Shown in pieces: positions 1 to 7,965 of a DNA stretch of 64,000 bases. Under the pieces are notes generated by a model. It did not search any database and had not been told where the DNA came from. It was given only the letters and a program-made list of their open reading frames with translations. The DNA is taken from positions 1 through 64,000 of the IMG/VR virus record IMGVR_UViG_3300015242_000023. One strand, written 5' to 3'. Within the stretch, counting starts at the first letter, position 1. Each line of letters opens with the position of its first letter. The position numbers were made by a program, and so were the translations under genes. The DNA comes from a virus.

Positions 1-692
1 AACGGCTCCGCGCTCTGCGGGGTAATATCGACCATGTCCTGGATTTCCTCGGCGCTGTGCAGACCGCGCAGCACGTCGGCGAACTTGTCGCGGCCACACC
101 AGCCTCGAGCGCGCCATTGCAGCATGCGTGCCGGGTGGTCGGTCCATGGGCCTGCCTTGCCCCACAACTTGGCGTGCATCGCGTCGTCGCGCGTGTAGGT
201 CTGGACGGTGGGCGTCTTTTCGCCTTTGCGCCACATCTTGCAAGTGGCGCTGACCGGGCCATCCTTGGCCCATTCCATCGTTTCCTCGACGTTCTCAAGG
301 AGACCGCTCGCCCGGATGAGAGCTAAAAGGCCATCACCATAGACGCTCGGCATGCCGTTGATCACCGCGATCGACTGCAGAGAAGCCATCGGCGTGAACC
401 CCACTTCAAGGCCGTGCATAATGGCAATCGCTACCTTGTCGGGCTCTGGCACGGGCTTGCCATCGACGAATACGATCTTCCCATAGGAATCCGTCCGGCA
501 ATAACTCTTCGGCGCCATGTTGGCCCGGCAGATAGCTCCGGCGATCGCAGTGATCTCCTGCCAGCTTTGCGGCACGATGGCATTCACGATAGTGCCGCGT
601 GCGCGAGGGGCGGGCAGATTATCGGTCGGTGCTTCTGCGGCAATTTTTCTGGTGGTGTTGTTCGTGTTCTTGGTGGTCGTTGTCGTGGCCAT
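1..692 (-). CDS. RecT-like single-strand annealing recombinase, partial (3' end off the window)
   Basis: The reading frame stays open from an ATG at 692, with GGAGAG just upstream, to the window edge, so the C-terminus is missing. After a Thr/Asn-rich start, the protein has a stretch around residues 65-110 reading HGLEVGFTPM, LQSIAVINGMPS and YGDGLLALI. This pattern is common in phage RecT-type annealing proteins, which pair single strands during phage recombination with a partner exonuclease. The upstream neighbours are small early genes on the same strand. Family assignment is by motif memory only; a different phage early protein of the same fold remains possible. The partner exonuclease, if present, would lie beyond the left edge. 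Confidence 0.6.
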   Translation of the reverse strand, partial: MATTTTTKNTNNTTRKIAAEAPTDNLPAPRARGTIVNAIVPQSWQEITAIAGAICRANMAPKSYCRTDSYGKIVFVDGKPVPEPDKVAIAIMHGLEVGFTPMASLQSIAVINGMPSVYGDGLLALIRASGLLENVEETMEWAKDGPVSATCKMWRKGEKTPTVQTYTRDDAMHAKLWGKAGPWTDHPARMLQWRARGWCGRDKFADVLRGLHSAEEIQDMVDITPQSAEP

Positions 693-701
693 GGGGCTCT
701 C

Positions 702-878
702 CTAATCTATCTGGATGCGATCAGCTTCGTATGTTGCGGATCCGACGAGATCGCGCACCCCTTCCGGATTTTGATCTGTGCCCGTAAAGCGGTTCTTCTC
801 CAGAACAGCATGGGCGACCGCCAAAGCGATTCTCATATTCAGGAAAACATCTCTCCTGATCGTGACGGTCTCTTTCAT
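702..878 (-). CDS. Small hypothetical protein, 58 aa
   Basis: Starts MKETVTIRRDVFLN and ends with an acidic/polar tail. Its ATG lies 1 nt from the stop of the preceding gene (TAAATG arrangement), and its stop sits 9 nt before the RecT-like start, which suggests translational coupling. No family recognised. Confidence 0.55.
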   Translation of the reverse strand: MKETVTIRRDVFLNMRIALAVAHAVLEKNRFTGTDQNPEGVRDLVGSATYEADRIQID

Positions 879-1625
879 TTAGCCCCTCACCACCGAGTTG
901 AATTCCTCATAGAGTTCGACGCCCGGAATCGTCAGATCGCAAGTGCCGTCCGGCTTCACCGCCGCCTTTACGGCAGCCCTGAGAAGCTGGTCGCTGGACA
1001 TGCAGAATTTCCGCGGGACCTTCTTTTCATCGATCACGCGGTGTTTCCATTCCCGCTTCAGCGACGACGTGGTGCCCAAGCTCGATCGGGTGCGGGTGAG
1101 CTCGGCCGGCCGCACCGCCGCCGCTTCCTTGGCTTCTTGGGCCTTCTGTGTGACCGCGCCAGCGAGTGCTTTCTCCTCCGCCGTCTCGGCATCGGCCCGC
1201 AAGCGCGTGGCCTCTTCCGCAGCAATCCGGGCCTGCTCCTTCAACTTGGCCTGCTCCTGGATATAGACCGCAGTGTCATAGTCTGTACGCTTGGCCAAGA
1301 GGCGCTTCTTGAGTTCGGAAATCGGCGCGCGCATGCCGCCGAAGTGACCGTCGATCACGCGCTCGGCAGCCAGGTACGGCGCCTTCTCATCAACCCGCGT
1401 CGCGTCCGCCACCTTGTCGAACTTGGTGCACTGCGCGACCATAGCCGACACCTTCTCCGCCGTATCCAGATCCTCCAGTTTTTCCGGCACGCGCCCCTCT
1501 GCGTCCAGCAACTCCGCCATCCGCTTCCGGAGATCCTTGACGATATCCTTCTCGTCCAGGTTCTCCTTGATCTGCTGCGCGGCGTCGATCCCCAGGCTAT
1601 TGTCGCCGATGCCTACCAAGCTCAT
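879..1625 (-). CDS. Coiled-coil early protein, 248 aa
   Basis: Begins MSLVGIGDNSLG with a ribosome binding site GGAG 6 nt upstream. The middle third (about residues 105-180) is Ala/Glu/Lys-rich and predicted to be a long helix or coiled coil. The protein sits directly upstream of the RecT-like gene in an apparent operon. Proteins of this shape often accompany phage recombination genes, but no catalytic motif is visible. Function unknown; an accessory role in recombination is inferred from position only. Confidence 0.75.
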   Translation of the reverse strand: MSLVGIGDNSLGIDAAQQIKENLDEKDIVKDLRKRMAELLDAEGRVPEKLEDLDTAEKVSAMVAQCTKFDKVADATRVDEKAPYLAAERVIDGHFGGMRAPISELKKRLLAKRTDYDTAVYIQEQAKLKEQARIAAEEATRLRADAETAEEKALAGAVTQKAQEAKEAAAVRPAELTRTRSSLGTTSSLKREWKHRVIDEKKVPRKFCMSSDQLLRAAVKAAVKPDGTCDLTIPGVELYEEFNSVVRG

Positions 1626-1649
1626 GTCAATCTCCTACGCTTAGATGGT

Positions 1650-1913
1650 TCAAAACGGAGTATCATCATCATTCTTGGGCGACACGGTAATGAACGTTCG
1701 CCAATCCAGGAGACGCTCAGGGGTGCTCTCGACGAACCCCTGAAGCCTCGCCAGTTCCTCGTTGATGCCGGAGAACCTCGCCTTTTCACTCCTAAGTCGC
1801 TGCGCCTCATCCCGAAACGAGGAAAGGGCTGAATCGAGCCGTGTATTGTCAGCACTGAGTTCTTCAACCCGCTCCAGCAACCGATTGAAAGCGTCCATCC
1901 CGTCCACGTCCAT
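1650..1913 (-). CDS. Small coiled-coil hypothetical protein, 87 aa
   Basis: MDVDGMDAFNRLL start; residues 8-60 are strongly heptad-like (LLERVEELSADN and similar), indicating a coiled coil. It ends in an acidic NDDDTPF tail. It lies between two same-strand small genes, 24 nt upstream of the 248-aa gene. An overlapping alternative frame on the same strand (to 2134) lacks the coiled-coil composition and was not chosen. Confidence 0.65.
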   Translation of the reverse strand: MDVDGMDAFNRLLERVEELSADNTRLDSALSSFRDEAQRLRSEKARFSGINEELARLQGFVESTPERLLDWRTFITVSPKNDDDTPF

Positions 1914-1925
1914 TTTGATCTCCTG

Positions 1926-2270
1926 TTAAAAGGGTACGCGACTTTTGAAGTGGTCGATCGCCTGGCTTGGCGACGCATCCGGAAGATCAGGCCGATGCAC
2001 CGTCGCATAGGCCGAGTGAGCGACCATAAATTCATAGTCCGCTTTGGTCGTGGCTTCGATACTGCGCAACTGGATGCCCTCAACTTCGATCGGTATCTGG
2101 TCGCCCATGAGAATGGCCCGCGGGTTCGTTTCATTGCGGACCAGCGCCTGCCATCGCGGCGAACGGTCTAACTCTTCACCATCGATCACCGGGGGGCCAC
2201 ACCACGTCATCACGCCGACGTAGGGACCCCCTTTCGCGAACTTTGCGCGCCAGTAGAAACGCTCGCTCAC
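1926..2270 (-). CDS. Hypothetical protein, 114 aa, GTG start
   Basis: The chosen start is the GTG at 2270, which overlaps the stop of the upstream gene in a GTGA arrangement. A longer frame to 2372 would run deep into the upstream gene. The product starts VSERFYWRAKFAKGG and has a mixed alpha/beta composition with no recognised motif. Part of the leftward early operon. Confidence 0.65.
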   Translation of the reverse strand: MSERFYWRAKFAKGGPYVGVMTWCGPPVIDGEELDRSPRWQALVRNETNPRAILMGDQIPIEVEGIQLRSIEATTKADYEFMVAHSAYATVHRPDLPDASPSQAIDHFKSRVPF

Positions 2271-2695
2271 CACGGCTCCTCGTAAGAGCCAGTGAGTAGG
2301 ACCATCTGGCCACCGTACTGCATGACATTCGCAGACACTTCGGCGCGATTGACGGGATTGTCGATCTGGCAATAGCAGATGATGTTATTCTTGACGTCTA
2401 AGCGCGCGACCCACTTCACCTCCACTTTGCGCGGCGGGGGCGGGAGGAGGTCGCCATTCATCTGGCCGTCAGGGTAGACACGACCGTCTTCGTCCCATAA
2501 CTGCGTATGACTATGAGGACCTGCAGATAGCCAGCCAAGAATGGGACGTGCTGAGACAGTTAAGACAGGCTGCATATGAGCGGGACAATCTGTGGCGACA
2601 ATCACCATCATCAGACCGTCGCGCGTCATCACCAGTGCGCGGCCCTTATCGTCCTTGGGATAGTGGCCAGATTCTATGTGTTCCTTGACGTTCAT
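2267..2695 (-). CDS. Hypothetical protein, 142 aa
   Basis: Start chosen at MNVKEHIESGHY because a strong GGAGGC ribosome binding site lies 4 nt upstream; an in-frame ATG further out at 2746 lacks one. The N-terminal half contains a DDKGRALVMTRDG segment, and a proline run PPPP sits near residue 92. Overlaps the next gene by 4 nt. No function recognised. Confidence 0.7.
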   Translation of the reverse strand: MNVKEHIESGHYPKDDKGRALVMTRDGLMMVIVATDCPAHMQPVLTVSARPILGWLSAGPHSHTQLWDEDGRVYPDGQMNGDLLPPPPRKVEVKWVARLDVKNNIICYCQIDNPVNRAEVSANVMQYGGQMVLLTGSYEEPW

Positions 2696-2755
2696 ATTGC
2701 CTCCAATCGCTTGCCTATCCGCCGCCCGATGAGCGGGCGACGTCAAGGGAAACGG

Positions 2756-3364
2756 TCAGTTGCAGGTGATGGAGTTCGTACCCGGCACCATGGTGCAGTT
2801 CGGCGGCGGAGCGTAGGCGGCCTGACGCACGGACACCGGAGCGACTGCGACCGGCCGAGGAACGGCCCTCTCACGTTCCTGGATGGTCTGGGCGCACTGC
2901 GGCTCGTTGGTGCGGGAAATGGCGTTCCGCACACCTTCGATGTCGCACATACGCTCCTTCGCCGCATCGGGCATACGGAGCGTGGTGGCAAGCATGATGG
3001 CCTCACGCTGCGCCTTGCAGTCCTTGCTCTCGCTCGTGAAGCTAGCGCTCACCAGCCAGATCGCGCCCGACCAGGCGACGCCGCAGTCATTGAACGTGCC
3101 GGTCGACGGCGCGTTGGTGCTGTTCATGATGAGCTGGGGCTGCGAAAGCAGACCAGAAGCCGAGGCCGCTGCAGAGGCAGCACCCGCCGCTCCTGCGCCG
3201 CCCAGCGCACCCGGCATGAAGATGGCGCCAACCGCCTCCGCCCCGGCAACCGCGCCGGACGTCGTGGTGTTCTTGCTCGTGGCCTTGGTGGTCTGTGCGT
3301 GACCAATGCCCGGGATTGCTATCAAGCACATGACAGCCAGCGCCCCGCTGATTAACTTCTTCAC
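2756..3364 (-). CDS. Secreted protein with signal peptide, 202 aa
   Basis: The N-terminus is a clear Sec signal peptide (MKKLISGALAVMCLIAIPG, likely cleaved after GHA, about residue 23). An Ala/Gly-rich low-complexity segment follows (residues 35-75), then a folded part with five or six cysteines and a Pro-rich C-terminus. It is probably exported to the periplasm or envelope. It shares this style with the next upstream gene, and the two may act together on the cell envelope. No domain recognised. Confidence 0.75.
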   Translation of the reverse strand: MKKLISGALAVMCLIAIPGIGHAQTTKATSKNTTTSGAVAGAEAVGAIFMPGALGGAGAAGAASAAASASGLLSQPQLIMNSTNAPSTGTFNDCGVAWSGAIWLVSASFTSESKDCKAQREAIMLATTLRMPDAAKERMCDIEGVRNAISRTNEPQCAQTIQERERAVPRPVAVAPVSVRQAAYAPPPNCTMVPGTNSITCN

Positions 3365-3399
3365 TGGAACTCTCCTATGGGTTTCTGTCTGGGTAGAGG

Positions 3400-3426
3400 G
3401 GTCGAGGCGCTACGAACGCCTCGACC
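3400..3426. terminator. Perfect 10-bp hairpin between two secreted-protein genes
   Basis: GGTCGAGGCG pairs perfectly with CGCCTCGACC around a 7-nt loop. It lies in the 70-nt gap after the stop at 3436 on the minus strand. There is no U-tract on either side, so it may be a weak or factor-dependent terminator, or an mRNA-stabilising hairpin, rather than a strong intrinsic terminator. Confidence 0.45.
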
Positions 3427-3435
3427 GGCCCCAAC

Positions 3436-3840
3436 CTAGAAGTGCAGTTTCACCGACGTCGTCTTGACCTTCTGGGTGGCAGACCCAGCGCCGATCGATT
3501 CCGACATGCCCCCACCGGAGCCAGCCGAGCCGCCGAGCCCGAGCGAGCCGCCGACGATCGTGGTGTTGTTGCCGGTGACATAGCCCTGGGTGACCTGCGA
3601 GCTGTTGCCCGTGGTCTTGGCCTTCACGTCGCCAGCGGCCACGCCGCTGTTGGTCACGCTGATGCCGGTCACGCCGAGCAGTGCCGTACCGCCGATGGCG
3701 CTCGTGCCGGACTGCGAGCCGCCCGCCGCCTCGGCCCCGGTCTGGCTCTTGGCCTGCTTGACCGTGAGCTTGCCGTCGAACGCGAAGGCCGGAGAGGCCA
3801 GCGCCGTCGATACGGCCAATGCAACGATGAACTTACGCAT
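3436..3840 (-). CDS. Secreted Gly/Ser/Thr-rich protein, 134 aa
   Basis: Start chosen at MRKFIVALAVSTALASPAFA, a canonical signal peptide with AFA cleavage at about residue 20 and a GGAGAC site upstream; a longer in-frame start would bury the signal sequence. The mature part is built of Gly, Ser, Thr and Val in alternating strands (GNNTTIVGGSLGLGG and similar), like small beta-rich surface or fibre proteins. Exported in the early leftward operon; role unknown. Confidence 0.75.
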   Translation of the reverse strand: MRKFIVALAVSTALASPAFAFDGKLTVKQAKSQTGAEAAGGSQSGTSAIGGTALLGVTGISVTNSGVAAGDVKAKTTGNSSQVTQGYVTGNNTTIVGGSLGLGGSAGSGGGMSESIGAGSATQKVKTTSVKLHF

Positions 3841-3923
3841 TTGAGACAGTCTCCTTGAATGCCCACACAAATTCAGGGCGGTTGTATCCCGGTCTCAGCA
3901 CCGTGCTGCTCGGGAATTCTGGA

Positions 3924-3980
3924 TTAGACCTTGTCTGCCAGTTCGCAGAGAAGGATCGCGAATTTGATGAGGAAGGTCAC
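3924..3980 (-). CDS. Tiny hydrophobic reading frame, 18 aa (uncertain)
   Basis: GTG start overlaps the stop of the 28-aa membrane peptide gene (GTGA). It encodes a short hydrophobic peptide, VTFLIKFAILLCELADKV. Tight coupling is the only support; it may be leftover reading frame. Confidence 0.25.
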   Translation of the reverse strand: MTFLIKFAILLCELADKV

Positions 3981-4063
3981 GGCCGGCTCCGCAGCCAATC
4001 GGAGACGGTGCTGGCCAGCAGGATCGCGGCCAGCAGGATGAGGATTGCCTCCATTTGGGTCAT
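3977..4063 (-). CDS. Single-span membrane peptide, 28 aa
   Basis: Overlaps the upstream gene by ATGA. The peptide is one hydrophobic helix (ILILLAAILLASTV, residues 6-19) with a basic C-terminus. Membrane micropeptides of this kind are common in phage early operons; role unknown. Confidence 0.45.
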   Translation of the reverse strand: MTQMEAILILLAAILLASTVSDWLRSRP

Positions 4064-4287
4064 GCCTGCCTCCATGCGTTGCTGACAGCGAGGAGGCGCA
4101 GGGCGAGACCGGTCAGGCGGGCAGTGGGAATGAACTTGGGCTTGAACCGGATCATGCCGACACCGTCATGCTGAATAAACTCCCAGTATTCGTGATGCGT
4201 ATAGGCATTCAGGATTGTTTGCCCTGGCTCCAGATGAACCGGGATTGCCTGCCCCGGCTCAATTCGCATCTTCGTCTGTCCCGCCAT
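4060..4287 (-). CDS. First gene of the leftward early operon, 75 aa
   Basis: Starts MAGQTKMRIEPGQ with AAGGGG 7-12 nt upstream, immediately behind the predicted leftward promoter. The protein is small, beta-rich and basic (KPKFIPTAR). As the first gene of an early leftward operon opposite a Cro-like gene it could be regulatory, but no DNA-binding motif is visible. Confidence 0.65.
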   Translation of the reverse strand: MAGQTKMRIEPGQAIPVHLEPGQTILNAYTHHEYWEFIQHDGVGMIRFKPKFIPTARLTGLALRLLAVSNAWRQA

Positions 4288-4306
4288 GATGATCCCCTTC
4301 GGCGCA

Positions 4307-4336
4307 TTAATACGCTCATCTGCTATTTTATGTCAA
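4307..4336 (-). promoter_or_regulatory. Leftward sigma70-type early promoter
   Basis: On the minus strand TTGACA (4331-4336) is followed after 18 nt by TATAAT-like TATTAA (4307-4312). The predicted start point at about 4300 leaves only a short leader before the ATG at 4287. The region also holds two copies of TGCTATTTT (4321 and 4345), which may be operator half-sites. Confidence 0.65.
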
Positions 4337-4343
4337 TGTCGAC

Positions 4344-4371
4344 TTGCTATTTTTTTTAGACGGCGTATTTT
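4344..4371 (+). promoter_or_regulatory. Rightward promoter for the Cro-like gene, probably leaderless transcript
   Basis: TTGCTA (4344-4349), 16-nt spacer, TATTTT (4366-4371). The ATG of the downstream gene is at 4379, where transcription would be expected to begin, and no ribosome binding site is present in between. This suggests a leaderless mRNA. Confidence 0.45.
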
Positions 4372-4378
4372 CTTCGCT

Positions 4379-4615
4379 ATGGACAATCCGATTGACACAT
4401 TGGTCCGCCGCATCGATGCCCATCTAAAGCGGACGGGCAAAAAAGCCACCAACTTCGGCATAGAAGTCCGGAGAAATCCCAGTTTGGTTCCTCGCCTCAG
4501 GAAGGGCATAGCGTCGGTTTCAACGATCATGGCGGTTGCCGAGTATCTGGATAAGATGGAAAAGGCAGAGCGCAGGAAGGCGCGAAAGACCGGGGGCAAG
4601 AATGGTCGACTTTGA
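4379..4615 (+). CDS. Cro-like small DNA-binding regulator, 78 aa
   Basis: Start chosen at MDNPIDTLVRRIDAHL, because upstream in-frame codons extend into the promoter. The region around residues 15-50 (KKATNFGIEVRRNPSLVPRLRKG) resembles the helix-turn-helix of small alphaproteobacterial Cro/CI-type regulators, where a FG..A...P..V..LR pattern is typical. The C-terminus is very basic. It is divergently placed from the leftward early operon, with promoter elements in between, and so probably sets the early transcription choice. The partner repressor is not identified. Confidence 0.65.
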   Translation: MDNPIDTLVRRIDAHLKRTGKKATNFGIEVRRNPSLVPRLRKGIASVSTIMAVAEYLDKMEKAERRKARKTGGKNGRL

Positions 4616-4916
4616 GACTGACGACGAAATGACCCAGCGTCTGTTTGATGACATGGGGGCATTCGTGAACGCTTGGGCCAACAAGAACTGCGACGGCATG
4701 CTGGCTGGCGAGACGGCGATCGGCGCCCTGCAGACGCATCTGGGCAACGTGATCGGCAATATCCCGTGCGCGCATTGTCGGGCGGTCCTGCTTGAAGACG
4801 TGATCCGCGAACTGGTGCGGGCGGCTGACGCCCCGCTTGTGGTCGCTGTCCATACCGACCCCGGCGCGGCTGCTGAGGCGGCCTTGGCGCTGATCGAGCC
4901 GCAAGGGCGGGCGTGA
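4602..4916 (+). CDS. Hypothetical acidic protein, 104 aa
   Basis: Start chosen at MVDFETDDEMTQRLFDDMG, which overlaps the regulator gene by 14 nt; the longer frame upstream is inside that gene. Contains a CAHC pair near residue 67 and a helical body. No domain recognised. Confidence 0.6.
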   Translation: MVDFETDDEMTQRLFDDMGAFVNAWANKNCDGMLAGETAIGALQTHLGNVIGNIPCAHCRAVLLEDVIRELVRAADAPLVVAVHTDPGAAAEAALALIEPQGRA

Positions 4917-5404
4917 TGCCGAGATGGCGCGAGCCTACTGCCAAAGACTATGACCGCCTGATAGCGTTCTTCGACGAACTCGGTCTCGCGGCCTTCCGGC
5001 CAATGCAGAGACAGTGCAAACGGGAGCGCAAGTCGCTGGTCATGCGGGAGAAGGCGCTGCGCCAACACCAGGATGTAGAATTCCAGCAACGTTTCCGGGG
5101 AGGGCGCGCGGCGGCTTTCCGGGACTGTGGCCGCGAGACGATCCGGCTGCAGAAGTTCCGGGAGAGCTTCCGAAAGGTGCCCCGGGCGTTACCGCCTATG
5201 ACGCCCGATCAGCTCCGCGAATACAAGCGCCTGCTCCACGAAGGCGCCAAGCGTCCCGACGCGCTCAACGTCATACTTTCCCCTCGCAATTCCTCCGGCG
5301 ACCACACTTCCCAGTCCACCGCCGGAGCCAAGCACCGTCCCCGGGTGCTGGTCGGGCCGCCTGCTTCCAACCCGGCAGGCGGCCCGAGAGACTTAGCCCC
5401 ATGA
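4916..5404 (+). CDS. Basic hypothetical protein, 162 aa
   Basis: The ATG shares one base with the upstream stop (TGATG). Very rich in Arg and Gln over residues 25-100, with a Pro/Ser-rich disordered tail. Could bind nucleic acid; function unknown. Confidence 0.55.
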   Translation: MPRWREPTAKDYDRLIAFFDELGLAAFRPMQRQCKRERKSLVMREKALRQHQDVEFQQRFRGGRAAAFRDCGRETIRLQKFRESFRKVPRALPPMTPDQLREYKRLLHEGAKRPDALNVILSPRNSSGDHTSQSTAGAKHRPRVLVGPPASNPAGGPRDLAP

Positions 5405-5622
5405 GACCGTTCCGCGTCGCCAAACCTCAGACCGAGGCACAGAAGCGAACCGATCTGGCGTCATGGAAGACGTTCGGCACCGCACTCGACCGCCGTAGAG
5501 GGCTGTTGTGTCAGACCTTCACCCCCGAAGGCGATTACGCCTGCCGAGCATATGGATCCTACTACCACAATGGTCTCCGCTATTGCGGGCATCACGCGCC
5601 CGCGGGCGCTGAACGTCGATAG
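5401..5622 (+). CDS. Small Cys/His-containing protein, 73 aa
   Basis: ATGA overlap with the upstream gene fixes the start at MRPFRVAKPQ. Three cysteines and paired histidines (CQTF, CRAY, YCGHH) could hold a metal ion. A longer frame in the same register begins inside the previous gene and was not chosen. Confidence 0.6.
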   Translation: MRPFRVAKPQTEAQKRTDLASWKTFGTALDRRRGLLCQTFTPEGDYACRAYGSYYHNGLRYCGHHAPAGAERR

Positions 5623-5657
5623 TTTTCAACAACCCCCAACATCAAGGAGCGGGGACC

Positions 5658-6278
5658 ATGGCAGAGCGTGCGCGTGCGAAGAAGAAGGCCGCCAAAGGAA
5701 CTGGCCGGGTGCCCAGTCGAGGCACCGTGGCAACGTTGCCCAAGAGCGCCAAGGCGAAGGGCAAGAAGAAGCCCGACATCGGCCATAACAGTGGCATGCA
5801 CAAGGTGCCCGATGAGGTCTATGACCGCCACCTGGCGAAGATCAATTCGAGCGAGAAGTCCATGCAGAAGGCCAAAGCCGAATATGACCAGGCCCGCGGC
5901 GTCCACCAATCGGCGTTCAAGGCAGCCAAGAACGACGGCTGCAATATCGACGCCATCCGCCTGGCGCGGAAGCTGGACAGCATGGACCACGGCGCCGTCG
6001 TCACCGACTATGCCGATGTCGGCCGCGTACTGAACCTGATGAAGTCGCCCCTGGGTTCTCAGCAGATGGATCTCTTCGGCTCCATCACCCCGCCTGAGCC
6101 GCCGGTGGATGCCGCGCTGCAGGGCCAGATGGCCGGCCGCAATGGCGAGCCCGCCCAGAACAACCCCCATACCCCGGGCACCGAGAATTTCACGATCTGG
6201 GCGGAGAATTGGGTCGCCGGCCAAGGCCAGCTCCAAGACGGCATCGGCAAGAGCGGCACCGACGCAACGAAGCACTGA
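5658..6278 (+). CDS. Conserved phage protein with IGHNSG motif, 206 aa
   Basis: Preceded by AAGGAG. The N-terminal 35 residues are Lys/Arg/Ala-rich and probably disordered. Then comes DIGHNSGMHKVPDEVYDRHL and a helical, likely coiled-coil domain (residues 55-120) with NIDAIRLARKLD. This combination recurs in phages of alphaproteobacteria. It overlaps the RuvC-like gene by one base, which hints at a DNA-transaction role, though none is shown. Confidence 0.7.
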   Translation: MAERARAKKKAAKGTGRVPSRGTVATLPKSAKAKGKKKPDIGHNSGMHKVPDEVYDRHLAKINSSEKSMQKAKAEYDQARGVHQSAFKAAKNDGCNIDAIRLARKLDSMDHGAVVTDYADVGRVLNLMKSPLGSQQMDLFGSITPPEPPVDAALQGQMAGRNGEPAQNNPHTPGTENFTIWAENWVAGQGQLQDGIGKSGTDATKH

Positions 6279-6781
6279 TGCCTTCGCTGCTTGCGCTGGA
6301 TTGCTCGACGCACGTCGGCTGGAGCCTTTGGGCTTCAGCCGAGAAGCCGGTCAAATTCGGCACATGGCACGCCCCAAAGACTTGGGCGGTCGATGCCTAT
6401 GGACGCCGGCTCAAAGCATTCCATGATTGGTTGTGCGATCATATCACCCGGTATCAGCCGGACATGTTGGCCTTTGAAAGCCCCGTTCTTCCTCGAGCCG
6501 GCATGAAGGACATGAAGACCACCGAGGACACCATGCGGCTTCTGATCGGGCTGGTAGCTGTGGCCGAATTGGTGGCGGAATTGCGCGGGCTGCGGTGCTT
6601 CGAGGTTCATGGCAGCACCGTCAAGGTAGCACTCGCCGGCACGTCGCGCTTCCCCAGCACAGAGAAGAACAGGATCATGGTGTCAGCAGCACATGCCCGC
6701 AACTTCATGGTGGCCGATGGACATCAAGCCGACTCCTGCGGCGTCGGTCTTGTGGTCTATGACATGCTGTCCGACTCTTAA
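6278..6781 (+). CDS. ruvC: RuvC-like Holliday junction resolvase, 167 aa
   Basis: RNase H-fold nuclease predicted to resolve branched DNA during replication, recombination or packaging. Visible motifs are ALDCS with catalytic Asp8 on strand 1, AFESP with Glu67, and HQADSCGVGL near the C-terminus with His149 and Asp152, which matches the two-residue end of the RuvC active site. The length is close to cellular RuvC. TGATG coupling to the upstream gene fixes the start at MPSLLALDCS. The DNA methyltransferase gene follows 14 nt later. Confidence 0.8.
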   Translation: MPSLLALDCSTHVGWSLWASAEKPVKFGTWHAPKTWAVDAYGRRLKAFHDWLCDHITRYQPDMLAFESPVLPRAGMKDMKTTEDTMRLLIGLVAVAELVAELRGLRCFEVHGSTVKVALAGTSRFPSTEKNRIMVSAAHARNFMVADGHQADSCGVGLVVYDMLSDS

Positions 6782-6795
6782 AGAGGTGCGGGGGA

Positions 6796-7962
6796 ATGAC
6801 AGTCAGAAATTTAACAGGCGAAGTCCGCGCGAAGTTGGCAGAGTTGCCGGACGAGAGCATCGACATCGTCGTGACATCGCCGCCTTACTGGGGTCTGCGT
6901 TCGTATTTGCCGGACGACCATCCCGACAAGCATATGGAGATCGGGCTCGAGCCGACGTTGGGCGCGCACTTGGATACCCTGGTGGCCGTCTTCCGCGAAA
7001 TGCGCCGGGTGATGAAGCCCGATGCGCCGTTCTGGCTCAACTATGGCGACTGCTACGCCACCGCGCCCAACGGTCGATCGGCCGCGGCAACGAAGGCAGC
7101 AGGCAAGGACGACCGCACGTTCCGAGATAAACCGTTCTCGACGGTGGGGCCGATTTATCAAGTCGATGACTCTCCGAGAAACCAAAGCCGCCGCGGGCGC
7201 GCGGGAAACCTCGGGAATGGCGGAGTCAACGGCGCCGGAATCCCCAACGGCCGCGTCGTCGCGGGCGGTTACCTGAAGTCCAAGGACCTGTGCCTGATCC
7301 CGTTCCGCCTCGCCATCGCCCTGCAGGAAGATGGCTGGTGGGTCCGCTCGCGCTGCATGTGGGGGAAGCCTAACGGCATGCCGGACAGCTCGGGAAAATA
7401 CCGGCCGAGCGTGGCGCACGAGGAAATCTTCCTGCTCAGCAAGAGCGGTGATCTGTTCTACGACGCCGAGGCTGTGAGCGCACCGGTGAGCGGGTCGACG
7501 CATGCCCGCGTGTCCCATAACGTCGCGGCGCAGATTGGCAGCACCAGAGCCAACGGCGGCCGGAAGACCAACGACAATATGAAGGCCGTCGTCCGCAAGC
7601 GCGCGGCGCCCGGCAAGGGCATCAAGAACAACGAGAGCATGGACGATGCGCTGTCGATCATGCCCGACACCCGCTACCTGCGCACCTACGAGCCCGAGGT
7701 CTGGCACATCGCAACTGCGGCCTATGCCGAGGCGCACTTCGCCACCTTCCCGCCCGCGCTGGTCGAACGCTGCCTGATGGCCGGATTGCCCAAAGGGCGC
7801 CGCTGCGTCGTGCTCGACCCTTTCGGCGGCGCCGGCACCGTCGGCCTAGTCGCCGATCGCATGGGCCACGACGCTATTCTGATCGATCTGAACCCCGATT
7901 ATACCGTCATGGCGCGGCACCGCGTGAAGGATGATGCGCCTCTCTTTGTGGAGCTGGCCTAG
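6796..7962 (+). CDS. DNA methyltransferase (N4-cytosine or N6-adenine, beta-class order), 388 aa
   Basis: The catalytic motif TSPPYW is at residues 27-32. The SAM-binding FGGAGT motif is near the C-terminus (about 341-347), followed by LIDLNPDY. This order (catalytic motif first) is the beta class, and SPPYW is common in N4-cytosine enzymes. The central region (about 110-290) is long and probably carries target recognition. AGAGG precedes the ATG. No restriction endonuclease lies beside it, so it is an orphan enzyme, likely protecting phage DNA from host restriction or marking it for packaging or regulation. It converges with the tail gene, leaving 3 nt between stops. Confidence 0.85.
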   Translation: MTVRNLTGEVRAKLAELPDESIDIVVTSPPYWGLRSYLPDDHPDKHMEIGLEPTLGAHLDTLVAVFREMRRVMKPDAPFWLNYGDCYATAPNGRSAAATKAAGKDDRTFRDKPFSTVGPIYQVDDSPRNQSRRGRAGNLGNGGVNGAGIPNGRVVAGGYLKSKDLCLIPFRLAIALQEDGWWVRSRCMWGKPNGMPDSSGKYRPSVAHEEIFLLSKSGDLFYDAEAVSAPVSGSTHARVSHNVAAQIGSTRANGGRKTNDNMKAVVRKRAAPGKGIKNNESMDDALSIMPDTRYLRTYEPEVWHIATAAYAEAHFATFPPALVERCLMAGLPKGRRCVVLDPFGGAGTVGLVADRMGHDAILIDLNPDYTVMARHRVKDDAPLFVELA

Positions 7963-7965
7963 GCC

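Noticed and set aside
414-1832. Long plus-strand reading frame (472 aa)
   Set aside because: Antisense to the RecT-like and coiled-coil genes, which have ribosome binding sites and protein-like composition; the plus frame is low-complexity Arg/Leu/His.
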